From DASRHT01 sp035650355 (GTDB lineage: Bacteria; Chloroflexota; Ktedonobacteria; Ktedonobacterales; Ktedonobacteraceae), in assembly GCA_035650355.1 (NCBI GenBank), contig DASRHT010000104.1:62001-126000 (forward strand): 64,000 nt of DNA, read 5' to 3'. The notes beneath the pieces were generated by a model. The model worked only from the letters and a program-made list of their open reading frames with translations, had not been told where the DNA came from and did no database searches. Each line of letters begins with the position of its first letter. Positions within the stretch are counted from its first letter, which is position 1. This document shows, piece by piece, positions 35,280 through 44,109 of the stretch. The position numbers and the translations under genes were made by a program.

Positions 35280-35888
35280 TTACCGTGGTAGCAGGCCATT
35301 GAGTACAACATCGATCAGGGCATCAGCAATCTCTTCATGGCTCAGAGCCAGCGCCCCCGTATCGCGCAACACCTGGCGACGCAATACGAAACCCATCATG
35401 CTGGAGATGAATACGTGAGCGACACGCGTAGAATCGGTCTGGCGCAACTCGCCGCTCTCCATTTTCGACAACAGGTATTTACTCAGCAAATTCACCACCT
35501 GTTGAAAGATATCTGTGCCGAAGGGAGAGATAGCCGGATTATGGATCACTTCCGGCAAGAGCATATGGATCAGCGGCACAAACTTTTCACCCTCGACAAT
35601 AGCTAGCACGCGCAGGGCCAGAAAACGCAGAAGTACTTCTGGAGGCTGCGCCAGCGCCTCCATTGGCAGCGTTCTCATCATATGCAAGGGAGAACGGGCC
35701 TCAATAATCGCTCGGAAGACAGCTTCCTTATTCTCAAAGTAATGATATATCAGACCGGGCGTAATACCAGCTTCGCGGGCAATATCTCTATTCGTTGCCC
35801 TGGTGAATCCTTTCTCGGCAAAGACGCGCATAGCCGCATCGATAATTTGTTCGCGCCGATCTTCCACAACCTTTGGTGTTCTCGCCAT
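35280..35888 (-). CDS. TetR-family transcriptional regulator
   Basis: The 202-aa protein has the N-terminal TetR HTH (FAEKGFTRATNRDIAREAGI and GLIYHYFENKEAVFRAII, residues about 23-64) and an all-helical ligand-binding C-terminal domain with a dimer-type helix near the end. It is the first gene of a two-gene unit with the FAD monooxygenase. A strong promoter and an imperfect palindrome immediately downstream of the -10 (35942-35963) suggest autorepression relieved by a small ligand, perhaps the monooxygenase substrate. Confidence 0.92.
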   Translation of the reverse strand: MARTPKVVEDRREQIIDAAMRVFAEKGFTRATNRDIAREAGITPGLIYHYFENKEAVFRAIIEARSPLHMMRTLPMEALAQPPEVLLRFLALRVLAIVEGEKFVPLIHMLLPEVIHNPAISPFGTDIFQQVVNLLSKYLLSKMESGELRQTDSTRVAHVFISSMMGFVLRRQVLRDTGALALSHEEIADALIDVVLNGLLPR

Positions 35889-35941
35889 ACGAAACGCTCG
35901 CTTCTCGTCGGGATAGGACTTGCACCTGTCCCATCCTGAAT

Positions 35942-35963
35942 ATTAATTGACTGACCGATTAAT
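35942..35963. promoter_or_regulatory. TetR operator candidate
   Basis: A 22-bp imperfect palindrome has ATTAAT at both ends and a GACTGACC core. It starts 5 bases downstream of the -10 box of the tetR promoter, so bound repressor would cover the transcription start. Confidence 0.6.
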
Positions 35964-35967
35964 TCTA

Positions 35968-35996
35968 ATTATAAAAGATCAAGCGACAAAAGTCAA
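35968..35996 (-). promoter_or_regulatory. tetR-monooxygenase promoter
   Basis: On the minus strand TTGACT (35991-35996) and TATAAT (35968-35973) are separated by exactly 17 bases. This is the best sigma-70-like promoter in the window. Confidence 0.75.
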
Positions 35997-36085
35997 GGGT
36001 GGGGAGAAACAGCATTGGGGCACCCTGAGGATGCCCTTGCTAAGAGGTGCTGATTATTGGGAGTGCTTACCGGCGGGGCTGGCTG

Positions 36086-36313
36086 CTATGATACAAGATC
36101 GAGGGTTGCCACGCCCAGCACGCGTGCCAGCAAGCGAAGATGGTAAGGTTGCGGAGCTTCCCTCCCATTCTCCAGGTGAGAGATGGTATCTCTACGCAGA
36201 CCTGTCATGTCTGCGAGTTGTCCGAGGCTCAGCCCTTTGCGTTGCCGAAGAATGCGAAGGTTGGGAATACCGTGAGGTCGTGCCACCTTTTCCTTAGAAG
36301 TTGACCGTTTCAT
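36086..36313 (-). CDS. small XRE-family HTH protein
   Basis: The 75-aa protein is almost only an HTH (LRILRQRKGLSLGQLADMTG, then RRDTISHLENG, residues about 19-52). It is followed by APQPYHLRLLARVLGV, a segment very like TPQPYHLERLCKLFGK in the HTH-TPR protein at 54147. AAAGGAG lies 6 bases before the ATG. It is a likely DNA-binding regulator. It is not coupled to a neighbour: the tetR promoter region lies more than 100 bases downstream. Confidence 0.8.
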   Translation of the reverse strand: MKRSTSKEKVARPHGIPNLRILRQRKGLSLGQLADMTGLRRDTISHLENGREAPQPYHLRLLARVLGVATLDLVS

Positions 36314-36797
36314 GTGCCTCTCCTTTGAGGTGTGATTACCAAGATACGTCTATGGCGACCGTTTTCCACTTTTCCGGCGACATTGCCAGCAAAGAAAGTG
36401 CGCCATGAACTATCTTACATCAAAAGGGAACATCCCTGCAATGTGCAGAGTACCAGACGTGCTCATCCTTTGTCCAGATTTCCTTGAAATCTTATACCAG
36501 ATGCCCCATCTAGTTTACATAATCTTAACCGATCATGAGATCTATTCTCTATGCCATATTCTACGTATGAGGTGCCTGCCGGTTAGAGAAATATGTATGG
36601 GATTTTTCCCTTTTGCCGATTACAGAGAGCAGTAAAAAAGCTTACTACAACGGTGCGCATTTGCAGAAGGGGCCAATACAAATGACTGACTATGTTGTAT
36701 TCATCCACGATGATCAAAACGGTTGCGCAACAGGTGCAACCGAATCGGACACCGGTACATTAAAGGATATCGGGCGCCACAATCTTCCTGGGGTTTC
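36314..36797 (+). other. gene-free stretch, possible small transcript
   Basis: No convincing gene lies between the small HTH protein and the terminator. The strand-plus terminator at 36798 has no coding gene before it, so something must be transcribed toward it. Candidates are an RNA with a GGTTGC/GCAACC hairpin (36721-36741) or a short ORF from ATG 36682 with AAGGGG upstream. That ORF runs through the terminator stem, which argues against it. I call it only as possible. Confidence 0.3.
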
Positions 36798-36856
36798 AGG
36801 CAGCCTCAAGAGGCCGCGAGATAGTATTTTGCGACCTCTTGAGGCTGCCTTTTTTT
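36798..36856 (+). terminator. strong rho-independent terminator
   Basis: AGGCAGCCTCAAGAGG (36798-36813) and its exact complement (36835-36850) form a 16-bp stem with a 21-base loop, followed by a run of seven T. The T-run is only on the plus strand, so it ends a plus-strand transcript, not the GH3 gene that stops at 36915. Confidence 0.85.
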
Positions 36857-36914
36857 CTTTACTTCTCACCAGCGTCCCATACTCATCTGATGTATCAGGC
36901 AGGAAGATGTGGGT

Positions 36915-39269
36915 TCAGTCGATGACAACTTTTGTCGCGATAATTTCGCATTGTCTGTACTCAGCAACCCTTCCCTCAAGTGTTATGGTTTGTGCTGCGC
37001 GTATGTCACTTGAGGATGCTCCTACGCTAAAGGTGAACGCGCCCGGCTCGGTCACGAACCGCATCTCGGGATCATAAAAGGCCAGGCGCGATGGGTGTAC
37101 GGCGAATGTTACTCTACGTGCCTGCCCGGCGTTGAGTGGGAGGCGCGTAAAGCCGATGAGCTGTCGTTGAGGACGAGCCACCGAAGCGACCTCATCGCGG
37201 CAGTAGAGCTGTACGACCTCGTCACCTGCACATTCCCCTGTGTTGCGTACAGTAACCGACACTTCGATTGGGTCTGTACTGCTCTTTGCCTGTACAGTCA
37301 TATTTTCATAGGCAAAGGTCGTGTAGCTTAAACCATGTCCAAAGGAGAACAAGGGCGTGGTTGGCGAGTCGATATAATCGCCAAAGAACATAGCGCGATC
37401 TCCACCAGCGCGCGTCGCCATATAATTTGGTATCTGTCCAACTGAGCGCGGCATACTTACCGGCAGACGACCTGCTGGATTGATCTTACCGGTCAGGATA
37501 TCGGCCAGCCCGTTGCCCCCCTCCTCTCCTGAAGGGAAAACCTGTAAGAGGGCTGCTGCTTTTTCGACCAGCGAGATAAGCGTATGGACGCGACCACTGT
37601 GTACTACAATAACCAGTGGTGTCCTGCTTTGTGCCAGCATGTCGATCAACTCCTGCTGAACTCCGGTAAGATGAAGATCGGTCGCATCATTGCCCTCTCC
37701 CACCGTGACTGGCCGCAAAAGACCGCTCTTGCCAGCAACGACAACGATTGCAACATCCGCTCCGTTGACCGCCTGGAGCGCCTCTGCAAAGCCAGAGCGA
37801 TCATCACCCAGAACGTCACATCCCTTCGCATAGCGAATCTCTACCGCTGGCCCAAGCGCGGCGCGCAACCCGGCAAGCGGCGTAATGTGGAGCGTGAAGT
37901 ATGGGCCGGGCGCATACTTGCCATTGGCTTGTGGCACAGCAAGTTCGCCCATATCCAGGGTACGAGGTGCGGCGTAGATCATTTCCAGGTGAGAGGGGTA
38001 GTGATAATCACCCTGCAAGAGTCGCTCGTCGTCTGCCCCCGGCCCAATGACTGCAACCCGCTTCGTTGTTGGTGAAAGAGGCAGGATGCCCCTGTTGGTC
38101 AAGAGAATGACTGAATCGGCTGCTGCCTTGCGGGCCAGCACGCGCTGCTCTGGTGCTTGAAAGGCCAGGCTAGCGCGCTCTTCATCAACGTAGGGATGCT
38201 CGAAGAGGCCGAGCCGAAATTTGAGCCGTAACACACGGCAAACAGCGGTATCAATCGCTGCTTGAGAGACACGACCGGCCTCAACCTCAGCCTTCAGCGC
38301 CTCTCCATAGCAGTCGACGCTCGGCAATTCCATGTCCAGGCCAGCAAGCAGGGCCTGTCGAGCCGCCTCCCCTTTACTGGCGGCGACATGGTGATGCCTC
38401 ATCAGCATGACGACAGCCGTATAATCAGCAACGACCGTCCCCTGAAAGCCGAGTTCCTCACGCAGTAAGCCGGTGAGAATAGAGCGACTACCAGCGCAGG
38501 GTAAGCCGTCGATTGATGAATACGAATTCATAATTGTTGCGAGACCGGCGTCGCGTATCACCGCCGCGAAAGGTTCGGCATACACCTCGCGTAGCTCTCG
38601 CGGGCCTAATTGAACGGGCGCCCAGTTGCGTCCACCCTCCGAGAGGGCGTAGCCGAGAAAGTGTTTTCCGGTAGCGGCAACACCGTGAGCAAGGTCATCG
38701 CTCTGCAAGCCCTGAACATAAGCGGTACCGATAGCGCCGATGAGCACGGGGTCCTCTCCGTACGTTTCTTCGACTCTTCCCCAGCGTGGATCGCGAGCGA
38801 CATCGAGAACGGGTGCCAGCGCGTGTCGAGCGCCAACCGCCAGCATTTGTGTACGAATGATCCCTGCCACCGCGCGAACGAGTTCTGGATTCCAGGTAGC
38901 AGCCAGGCCAATACCCTGGGGGAAGACCGTCGCATCACGATGACAGAAACCGCCGGTAGACTCCTCATGCACAATAATTGGAATACCCAACCTCGTACGT
39001 TCGATAGCTACTTTTTGCAGTGCATTCATGTATGCTGCGCTCTCATTGGGATGAAGCCCTGTGGAGGCTCCGATGCGCGTCACCTGTCCAATGCCGTGCG
39101 GCATCTTCCTGGCGACAAAATCGGCATCGAAGGTGCCGGTACTGATGAACTCCGTGCTCCAGAGGCAGCCCAGTTGAGCGAGCTTCTCATCCAGCGTCAT
39201 GAGTGACAACAAATTTTCAACCCGCTCCTCAACCGAAGCGCCTGGCTCGCGATAAGATAGCGTTGACAA
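36915..39269 (-). CDS. glycoside hydrolase family 3 beta-glycosidase
   Basis: The 784-aa enzyme is predicted to remove beta-linked sugars from oligosaccharides. It has the GH3 N-terminal barrel with KHFLGY (Lys202-His203) and the nucleophile Asp282 in GTVVADYTAV. The C-terminal sandwich and a fibronectin III-like end (VRNTGECAGDEVVQLYCRD) follow. No signal peptide is seen, so it probably acts in the cytoplasm on imported sugars. The start is TTG with AAGGAG 8 bases upstream. It is the last gene of the LacI/ABC operon; the hairpins at 39325-39443 separate it from the permease. GH3 substrate (glucoside or xyloside) cannot be told. Confidence 0.93.
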   Translation of the reverse strand: MSTLSYREPGASVEERVENLLSLMTLDEKLAQLGCLWSTEFISTGTFDADFVARKMPHGIGQVTRIGASTGLHPNESAAYMNALQKVAIERTRLGIPIIVHEESTGGFCHRDATVFPQGIGLAATWNPELVRAVAGIIRTQMLAVGARHALAPVLDVARDPRWGRVEETYGEDPVLIGAIGTAYVQGLQSDDLAHGVAATGKHFLGYALSEGGRNWAPVQLGPRELREVYAEPFAAVIRDAGLATIMNSYSSIDGLPCAGSRSILTGLLREELGFQGTVVADYTAVVMLMRHHHVAASKGEAARQALLAGLDMELPSVDCYGEALKAEVEAGRVSQAAIDTAVCRVLRLKFRLGLFEHPYVDEERASLAFQAPEQRVLARKAAADSVILLTNRGILPLSPTTKRVAVIGPGADDERLLQGDYHYPSHLEMIYAAPRTLDMGELAVPQANGKYAPGPYFTLHITPLAGLRAALGPAVEIRYAKGCDVLGDDRSGFAEALQAVNGADVAIVVVAGKSGLLRPVTVGEGNDATDLHLTGVQQELIDMLAQSRTPLVIVVHSGRVHTLISLVEKAAALLQVFPSGEEGGNGLADILTGKINPAGRLPVSMPRSVGQIPNYMATRAGGDRAMFFGDYIDSPTTPLFSFGHGLSYTTFAYENMTVQAKSSTDPIEVSVTVRNTGECAGDEVVQLYCRDEVASVARPQRQLIGFTRLPLNAGQARRVTFAVHPSRLAFYDPEMRFVTEPGAFTFSVGASSSDIRAAQTITLEGRVAEYRQCEIIATKVVID

Positions 39270-39324
39270 GCGATGCTCCTTACTGCATTTCCACTTAACA
39301 TCTTAGGATTTGATGTTATACCTT

Positions 39325-39443
39325 CCCTCAAGGGAGGCGGCGGAAGCCAGTGGCTTCCTTGAAACGTTCCGCGCTCCAACGCCGCTTCCGCGTTCCTGAG
39401 CGAAGCTAGACGCGGAAGCGAAGTATCTCGACCCGCTTGAGGG
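39325..39443. repeat. nested inverted repeats between permease and glycosidase genes
   Basis: CCCTCAAG (39325-39332) pairs with CTTGAGGG (39436-39443). Inside, CGCTTCCGCGT (39383-39393) pairs with ACGCGGAAGCG (39410-39420), and GGAAGCCAGTGGCTTCC is a third hairpin. The structure occupies the intercistronic gap, so it could set the ratio of glycosidase to transporter mRNA. No T-run is seen on the minus strand. Confidence 0.7.
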
Positions 39444-39451
39444 CACTGAAA

Positions 39452-40363
39452 TTACTTGGAGAAGCCTGCAACCAGGCCGCCCAGCAACTGGCGTCTCCCA
39501 AAGACGTAGAGCAGGATAATCGGGGTTGCTGACAGGAAAACGGCAGCCAGAATGGCCGGGACGTTCGTCGTAAATTGCCCTCTGAAATTCGCGAGCGAGA
39601 GCGGAAGCACGGCTACACTCTGACTCTGGGTGAGAACCAGCGGGAACAGATAGCTATTCCAGACCTGGATCGTCTCGTAAATAATGACCGTGATGATCGC
39701 CGGTCTTGAAAGCGGTAGGACCAGATTATACAAAATACGCCAATGATTCGCGCCATCAAGCAGCATCGACTCGTGTAGTTCACGCGGAATATCCCTGATG
39801 TAGGTGACGAGCACAAGGATCGACAGCGGAATGCCGAAGGCGATAGAGGGCAGAATCAGCGCAAACAGCGTATCGTAGAGATGCAAATCGGAGACAATAG
39901 CATAAATTGGGATGATCGTTGCCTGTAGTGGGATCGCGAGTCCAAGCAAGAAAAGGTTGAAGATGTTGCGGGTATAGCGGCTTCGTGCTTGCGAAATCGC
40001 GTAGGCCGCCAGCAAGGAGACCACCAGAATCACGAAAACGCTGACGACCGTGACGAAAACGGTGTTGGCGAAATAGGTAAAGAACCCGTTCTCCAGCACG
40101 GTAACGTAGTTCTCCAGCGTTGGATGCGATGGAAACGACCAGGGAACGTCTGTGAACAGGTATTGTTGTGATTGCAGACTCGTAAACAACATATAGAGGA
40201 CCGGGTAAAAAGAAAACACAAGCCAGAGCACACCGAATGCCGCCGGGACAATCTCCCAGAGGCTGCTTTGATTGAACTGGCGTTTTGGCTGTGGCGCAGC
40301 AAGAGCCGTTTTGTGTGATAGATCAGTATCTATCGCGTTTTGTATCCGAGAATGGGTGGCCAT
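39452..40363 (-). CDS. sugar ABC transporter permease (MalG-like)
   Basis: The 303-aa inner-membrane protein has six predicted spans after an N-terminal cytoplasmic tail. The EAA loop, ELHESMLLDGANHWRILYNL with a following PLSRPA, contacts the ATPase. It is the second permease of a CUT1-type importer and starts two bases after the upstream permease stop. No ATPase gene is in the cluster, so a shared MsmK-type ATPase encoded elsewhere is expected. Confidence 0.93.
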   Translation of the reverse strand: MATHSRIQNAIDTDLSHKTALAAPQPKRQFNQSSLWEIVPAAFGVLWLVFSFYPVLYMLFTSLQSQQYLFTDVPWSFPSHPTLENYVTVLENGFFTYFANTVFVTVVSVFVILVVSLLAAYAISQARSRYTRNIFNLFLLGLAIPLQATIIPIYAIVSDLHLYDTLFALILPSIAFGIPLSILVLVTYIRDIPRELHESMLLDGANHWRILYNLVLPLSRPAIITVIIYETIQVWNSYLFPLVLTQSQSVAVLPLSLANFRGQFTTNVPAILAAVFLSATPIILLYVFGRRQLLGGLVAGFSK

Positions 40364-40365
40364 CC

Positions 40366-41283
40366 TTATAATCCCTCCAACTGACTCGACATTTTGCTAA
40401 AGCCACTAAAGCGCAGCAGGATAAACGAGAGGGCGATGCCAAAGGCGGCCAGAACGACCGCAACCATGCTCCCGTAGCCTACCTGCTCATTGAGAAAGGC
40501 GGTGATGTACATCTGGAGAGGAAGTACGCGCGTCGCGTAACCTGGACCGCCCTGGGTTGTCACCCAGAAGAGGTCGAAGTAGGTGAGGGAGCCGGTAAAG
40601 ATCAGGGTGGTCGAGGTAATGATCGTATATTTCAATTGCGGCAAGGTGATAGCGAAAAAGTTTTGGATGCGTCCGCCTCCATCGATAGTGGCGGCCTCGT
40701 AGAGTTCTTTGGGAATCTGCCTGGCGCCGCCGAGGTAGAGGAGTGCGTGAAATGGAATGAACTGCCAGCTCACGATAACCATCACCACGTAAAAGGCCAG
40801 GTGAGGATCGCCGAGCCAGACTCTTGTCAATCCCGAGAGTCCAATTGCGCTCAGCAACGGATTCACCACACCAAAATTCGGGTCCAGCATATTCTGCCAT
40901 GTGAGAGCGATGGCGACAGCAGAAAAGAGTAGCGGGATAAAATACAGGACGCCGAAGACGCTCCGATAGAGTTGTTTCCCGGCCATAAAGACGCCGAGCA
41001 ACATACTAATTGGCGTCTGTACGATCCAACTGATCACCATGACCTGGATCGTAAGAGAGAGAGAAGTGAGGGTGACCTGATCGGAAAATAGAGCGCGCCA
41101 ATTGCCCAGGCCAATCCATGTAGCGGGTGCCAGTCCATTCCAGCGCGTAAAGCTGTAGTAGAGGGCAATAAAGAGAGGAATAATGGCAAATGCAACGTAA
41201 AAGATGAGTGCTGGCGCAGTCCAGAGCACTGCAAACCAGTTGGACCGCCGGGCGGTCTTTGGTACTTTCATGATTGCGCTCAT
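40366..41283 (-). CDS. sugar ABC transporter permease (MalF/UgpA-like)
   Basis: The 305-aa membrane protein has six spans and the EAA loop IPKELYEAATIDGGGRIQNF followed by ITLPQLK. It pairs with the MalG-like permease to form the channel. It is preceded by a 195-base gap with two hairpins after the binding-protein gene. The substrate is likely an oligosaccharide that the GH3 enzyme then hydrolyses. Confidence 0.93.
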   Translation of the reverse strand: MSAIMKVPKTARRSNWFAVLWTAPALIFYVAFAIIPLFIALYYSFTRWNGLAPATWIGLGNWRALFSDQVTLTSLSLTIQVMVISWIVQTPISMLLGVFMAGKQLYRSVFGVLYFIPLLFSAVAIALTWQNMLDPNFGVVNPLLSAIGLSGLTRVWLGDPHLAFYVVMVIVSWQFIPFHALLYLGGARQIPKELYEAATIDGGGRIQNFFAITLPQLKYTIITSTTLIFTGSLTYFDLFWVTTQGGPGYATRVLPLQMYITAFLNEQVGYGSMVAVVLAAFGIALSFILLRFSGFSKMSSQLEGL

Positions 41284-41350
41284 AGCTCTCTCCTATCTGA
41301 ACTGGCGATCTTACTATTGCGCAGGCATATTGCGCCCGCATGAGGGAGGC

Positions 41351-41451
41351 GTCTCCTCTTCAGTGTTGTTGAAGAGGAGACCGGCGTGTGTTCTGCTGGT
41401 ACGAAGCGAAGCTATCAAGGGATAGCTAGCTTTTGAAGCGAACCAGCATGT
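41351..41451 (-). other. intercistronic hairpins after the binding-protein gene
   Basis: GTCTCCTCTTCA (41351-41362) and TGAAGAGGAGAC (41370-41381) are exact complements. A second, longer stem pairs GCTGGTACGAAGC (from about 41394) with a GAAGCGAACCAGC stretch (to about 41449). Such structures 3' of a binding-protein gene commonly stabilise its mRNA and dampen the permeases; here that is inference. Confidence 0.65.
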
Positions 41452-41478
41452 AAGGGAACTCCACACGCTTTCTAAAGG

Positions 41479-42810
41479 TTAAGAACTGATAGTTTTGTTC
41501 ATATTGTTGGAGAACTCCACGGGAGAAATCTGGTTCAAGAATACCTGGCTCAGGTTGGTCAAGCTTGCTTGCGCTTGCGTTGGCGAGAGGACCTGGTCCC
41601 AGGACAACTGGAAGTTCGGTGCATTCTTCGCCATGTTGTAGTTGTACATCAGCCAGTCGCCATTCGGGGAGGCAGCGAGCTGAGACTCAAGGCCCTGAAC
41701 GGGTGGCACGTCACCCACATTGATGAAGTTTTTGATCATCGCATCCGTTAAAACGCCATTCTTGAGGTAATCGACGGCGTTCTTGGTCGATTTTGAGGTG
41801 CTGGCGACCGAGTAAAAATTGCACGGGTTGCCGTAGACATCCTTCGGGTCCCCTTTGCCACCCTCTACTGCGGGGAAGGGGAACCAGCCGAGTTTGCCGC
41901 TGGTAATAAAGTTGGGGCTGTTGGTCTGGATCACTGAATAGTTCCAGTTTCCTTGCAGCATCATCCCGGCTTTCCCTGTGTAGACTAGAGCGGCGTCCTG
42001 GTTGGAGTCAGCATTGGTCGAGGTGTAGGAGGTACCGAAGGCTCCCATCTTGACGAGATCCTGAATCATCGTGTTGGCCTTGATAAACGCAGGATCGGAC
42101 CATGCATTGGCCTGACCAGCAAAAACGGCGTTAAAGACCTCTGCGCCACCGATGCGATCAACCAGGAACTCGGCATACATCAGGTATGGCCACTGGCTTC
42201 CACCGGCAAGCGCAATCGGGATGACGTTATTGCTCTTCAGCACATTGATGACATTGAGCAACTCTGACCAGGTAGCCGGAGGACTCAATTTGTACTTGGA
42301 GAAGACATCCTTGTTATAGAAGAAGAGCTCCGTTTGCATCCCGGCATTGGGAATACCATAGAATTTACCATTAAAGGCTGCGTTGGAGAGGACTGACGGG
42401 AAAAATTTGTTTTTCCAGGTAGGATCAGCGTTCAGATCGGGGGTGAGATCATAGACGTCACCTGCATCGACGTAGGATTTGAGGATACCACCGCCCCAGC
42501 CAAAGAAAACGTCAGGCGGATTTTTAGCCCCCATTGCCACCTGGAGTTTTTGTTTGTACGGATCGTTCTCAAAGAAGTCAACATGGGCCTTAGCTGCTTT
42601 CCCCAGGCTGTTGTAGGCAGCCACTGCCGTTTGGACAACTTTCTGCTCGTTCCCTGTGCGGATGTCCCATACCTCAATGACTCCTGTGCTGCCTCCTGTG
42701 CCTCCTGTCTGACTGCCACCAACACCGAAGCAACCAGCCAGCGTGGTTGTCAGTGCTGCTCCTCCTGTGACCTCTAGAAAAGTACGGCGTGACATTTTTG
42801 CGTTCATCAT
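41479..42810 (-). CDS. sugar-binding lipoprotein of ABC importer
   Basis: The 443-aa protein has SRRTFLE (Tat-like twin Arg, residues 7-13) and a lipobox LAGC with Cys27, so it is probably a lipid-anchored receptor, perhaps exported by Tat. A Gly/Ser linker follows, then the cluster-B/D extracellular solute-binding fold (EVWDIRTGNEQKVVQ, PDVFFGWGGG, GKFYGIPNAGMQTELFFYNK). GGAAGG is 7 bases upstream of the ATG. It delivers an oligosaccharide to the two permeases. Confidence 0.93.
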   Translation of the reverse strand: MMNAKMSRRTFLEVTGGAALTTTLAGCFGVGGSQTGGTGGSTGVIEVWDIRTGNEQKVVQTAVAAYNSLGKAAKAHVDFFENDPYKQKLQVAMGAKNPPDVFFGWGGGILKSYVDAGDVYDLTPDLNADPTWKNKFFPSVLSNAAFNGKFYGIPNAGMQTELFFYNKDVFSKYKLSPPATWSELLNVINVLKSNNVIPIALAGGSQWPYLMYAEFLVDRIGGAEVFNAVFAGQANAWSDPAFIKANTMIQDLVKMGAFGTSYTSTNADSNQDAALVYTGKAGMMLQGNWNYSVIQTNSPNFITSGKLGWFPFPAVEGGKGDPKDVYGNPCNFYSVASTSKSTKNAVDYLKNGVLTDAMIKNFINVGDVPPVQGLESQLAASPNGDWLMYNYNMAKNAPNFQLSWDQVLSPTQAQASLTNLSQVFLNQISPVEFSNNMNKTISS

Positions 42811-42950
42811 TGCGTTGCCTTCCTTGCATCTCTGCCTACCAGGCTTTTTTCAGCAGGCCTGGTACTTCCAAATATTTTCCTACGATGAATGATAATGCCG
42901 TAGCGTTTCTTCGGCGATGGTCTTCCTTTTCACACTCCTTTCTACTAAAA

Positions 42951-43988
42951 CTATATTCCTGAGTGATATACCGCGCAGGAGTCACGAACACAGAGCGTTG
43001 TTGTTAGCTCGACGCGTGTGCTATCCAGTGGTTCTCCTGCGATCAGGCGCAGCAACATGGTCGTTCCTACTCGGCCCATCTCCATAAGGGGTTGACGTAC
43101 AGTAGTAAGTGCTGGCGAGAGAATGGAGGCAAGCGGTACATCGTCGAAGCCAATGACGCTCATATCATGAGGTATGTGCAGCCCGCGAGCGCGCAAGGCG
43201 TTGTACACCCCCATTGCCTGCACATCATTCCCGGTAAAGATAGCCGTTGGTGGTTCAGACAACGCTATTAATGCACAGGCCTGATCATATCCAGTCTCTT
43301 GTACAAACTCTCCTGAGCGGATGAGAGCCGGATCGACGGGGATGCCCGCGTTATCCAGTGCCGCACGATAGCCAGCAAGCCGATCCTGGCTGCAACGTAG
43401 CGATGGAGGACCTGTAATGACGGCAATACGCCGATGCCCAAGTGAAATAAGGTGCTCAGTCGCCGTTCGCCCACCGAACCAGTTTGTCGCTCCTACTGAA
43501 GGGATATCGGGACCCAGTTCCCCGCGTTGATCAACAACCACAAACGGAATCTTATGCTGATAGAGCGTATCAAAGTATTGCTGCTGACCATGTGATAACA
43601 CGAGAATGGCTCCATCAGTTGCTCCACCATTGAGAATCTTGGTAAGCCAGCGTTGCTCAAGCTGTAACGTATCATGGGTTACCGAGAGCGCCAGCCGTAA
43701 ATTTGTACGCGACACCACCTCCTCGACGCCGCGCACAATCTCAATGGAATAGAGATTATCGAGGCCAGGCACCAGCATGTCAACGATACCGCTACTCTTC
43801 TTCCGTAAGCCCTGTTTTACGCGGTTACGGATAAAACCGCTTTCCTCGATGACTTGCTCTACATGCTTACGCGTCTCAGGAGCCACATCTGGATGATTGT
43901 TAAGAACACGCGAGACTGTAGGAATAGAGACGCCAGCAATAGATGCAATAGATGCAATCGTGCCACGTTTAGAGACCGATTGTTTCAT
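42951..43988 (-). CDS. LacI-family repressor
   Basis: The 345-aa protein has the N-terminal LacI HTH and hinge (IASIAGVSIPTVSRVLNNHP, residues about 14-33) and a periplasmic-binding-like sugar sensor domain (residues about 65-340). It is the first gene of the sugar operon, separated by 140 bases from the binding-protein gene. Its promoter contains a palindrome (44029-44040) between -35 and -10, so autorepression is likely. The operon genes would be derepressed by an imported sugar. Confidence 0.93.
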   Translation of the reverse strand: MKQSVSKRGTIASIASIAGVSIPTVSRVLNNHPDVAPETRKHVEQVIEESGFIRNRVKQGLRKKSSGIVDMLVPGLDNLYSIEIVRGVEEVVSRTNLRLALSVTHDTLQLEQRWLTKILNGGATDGAILVLSHGQQQYFDTLYQHKIPFVVVDQRGELGPDIPSVGATNWFGGRTATEHLISLGHRRIAVITGPPSLRCSQDRLAGYRAALDNAGIPVDPALIRSGEFVQETGYDQACALIALSEPPTAIFTGNDVQAMGVYNALRARGLHIPHDMSVIGFDDVPLASILSPALTTVRQPLMEMGRVGTTMLLRLIAGEPLDSTRVELTTTLCVRDSCAVYHSGI

Positions 43989-44016
43989 GCTATATACTCT
44001 GCCTTTTTGCGATAGA

Positions 44017-44046
44017 ATTATAGCAAGTATTATCGATAATTTTCAA
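44017..44046 (-). promoter_or_regulatory. lacI promoter with operator in the spacer
   Basis: On the minus strand TTGAAA (44041-44046) and TATAAT (44017-44022) are 18 bases apart. The spacer contains ATTATCGATAAT (44029-44040), a perfect 12-bp palindrome with a central CG, the hallmark of LacI-family sites. I see no second copy upstream of the binding-protein gene. Confidence 0.7.
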
Positions 44047-44109
44047 TTTGTCAAGAGGTGAGGGTGATAAAAAAAGATGCACCTGATGCAAGCAAGCCCC
44101 CAACTATCC

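Noticed and set aside
36613..37077. ORF with ATG at 36613 or 36682
   Set aside because: It runs through the 36798-36856 terminator stem and then antisense into the GH3 gene; coding is unlikely.
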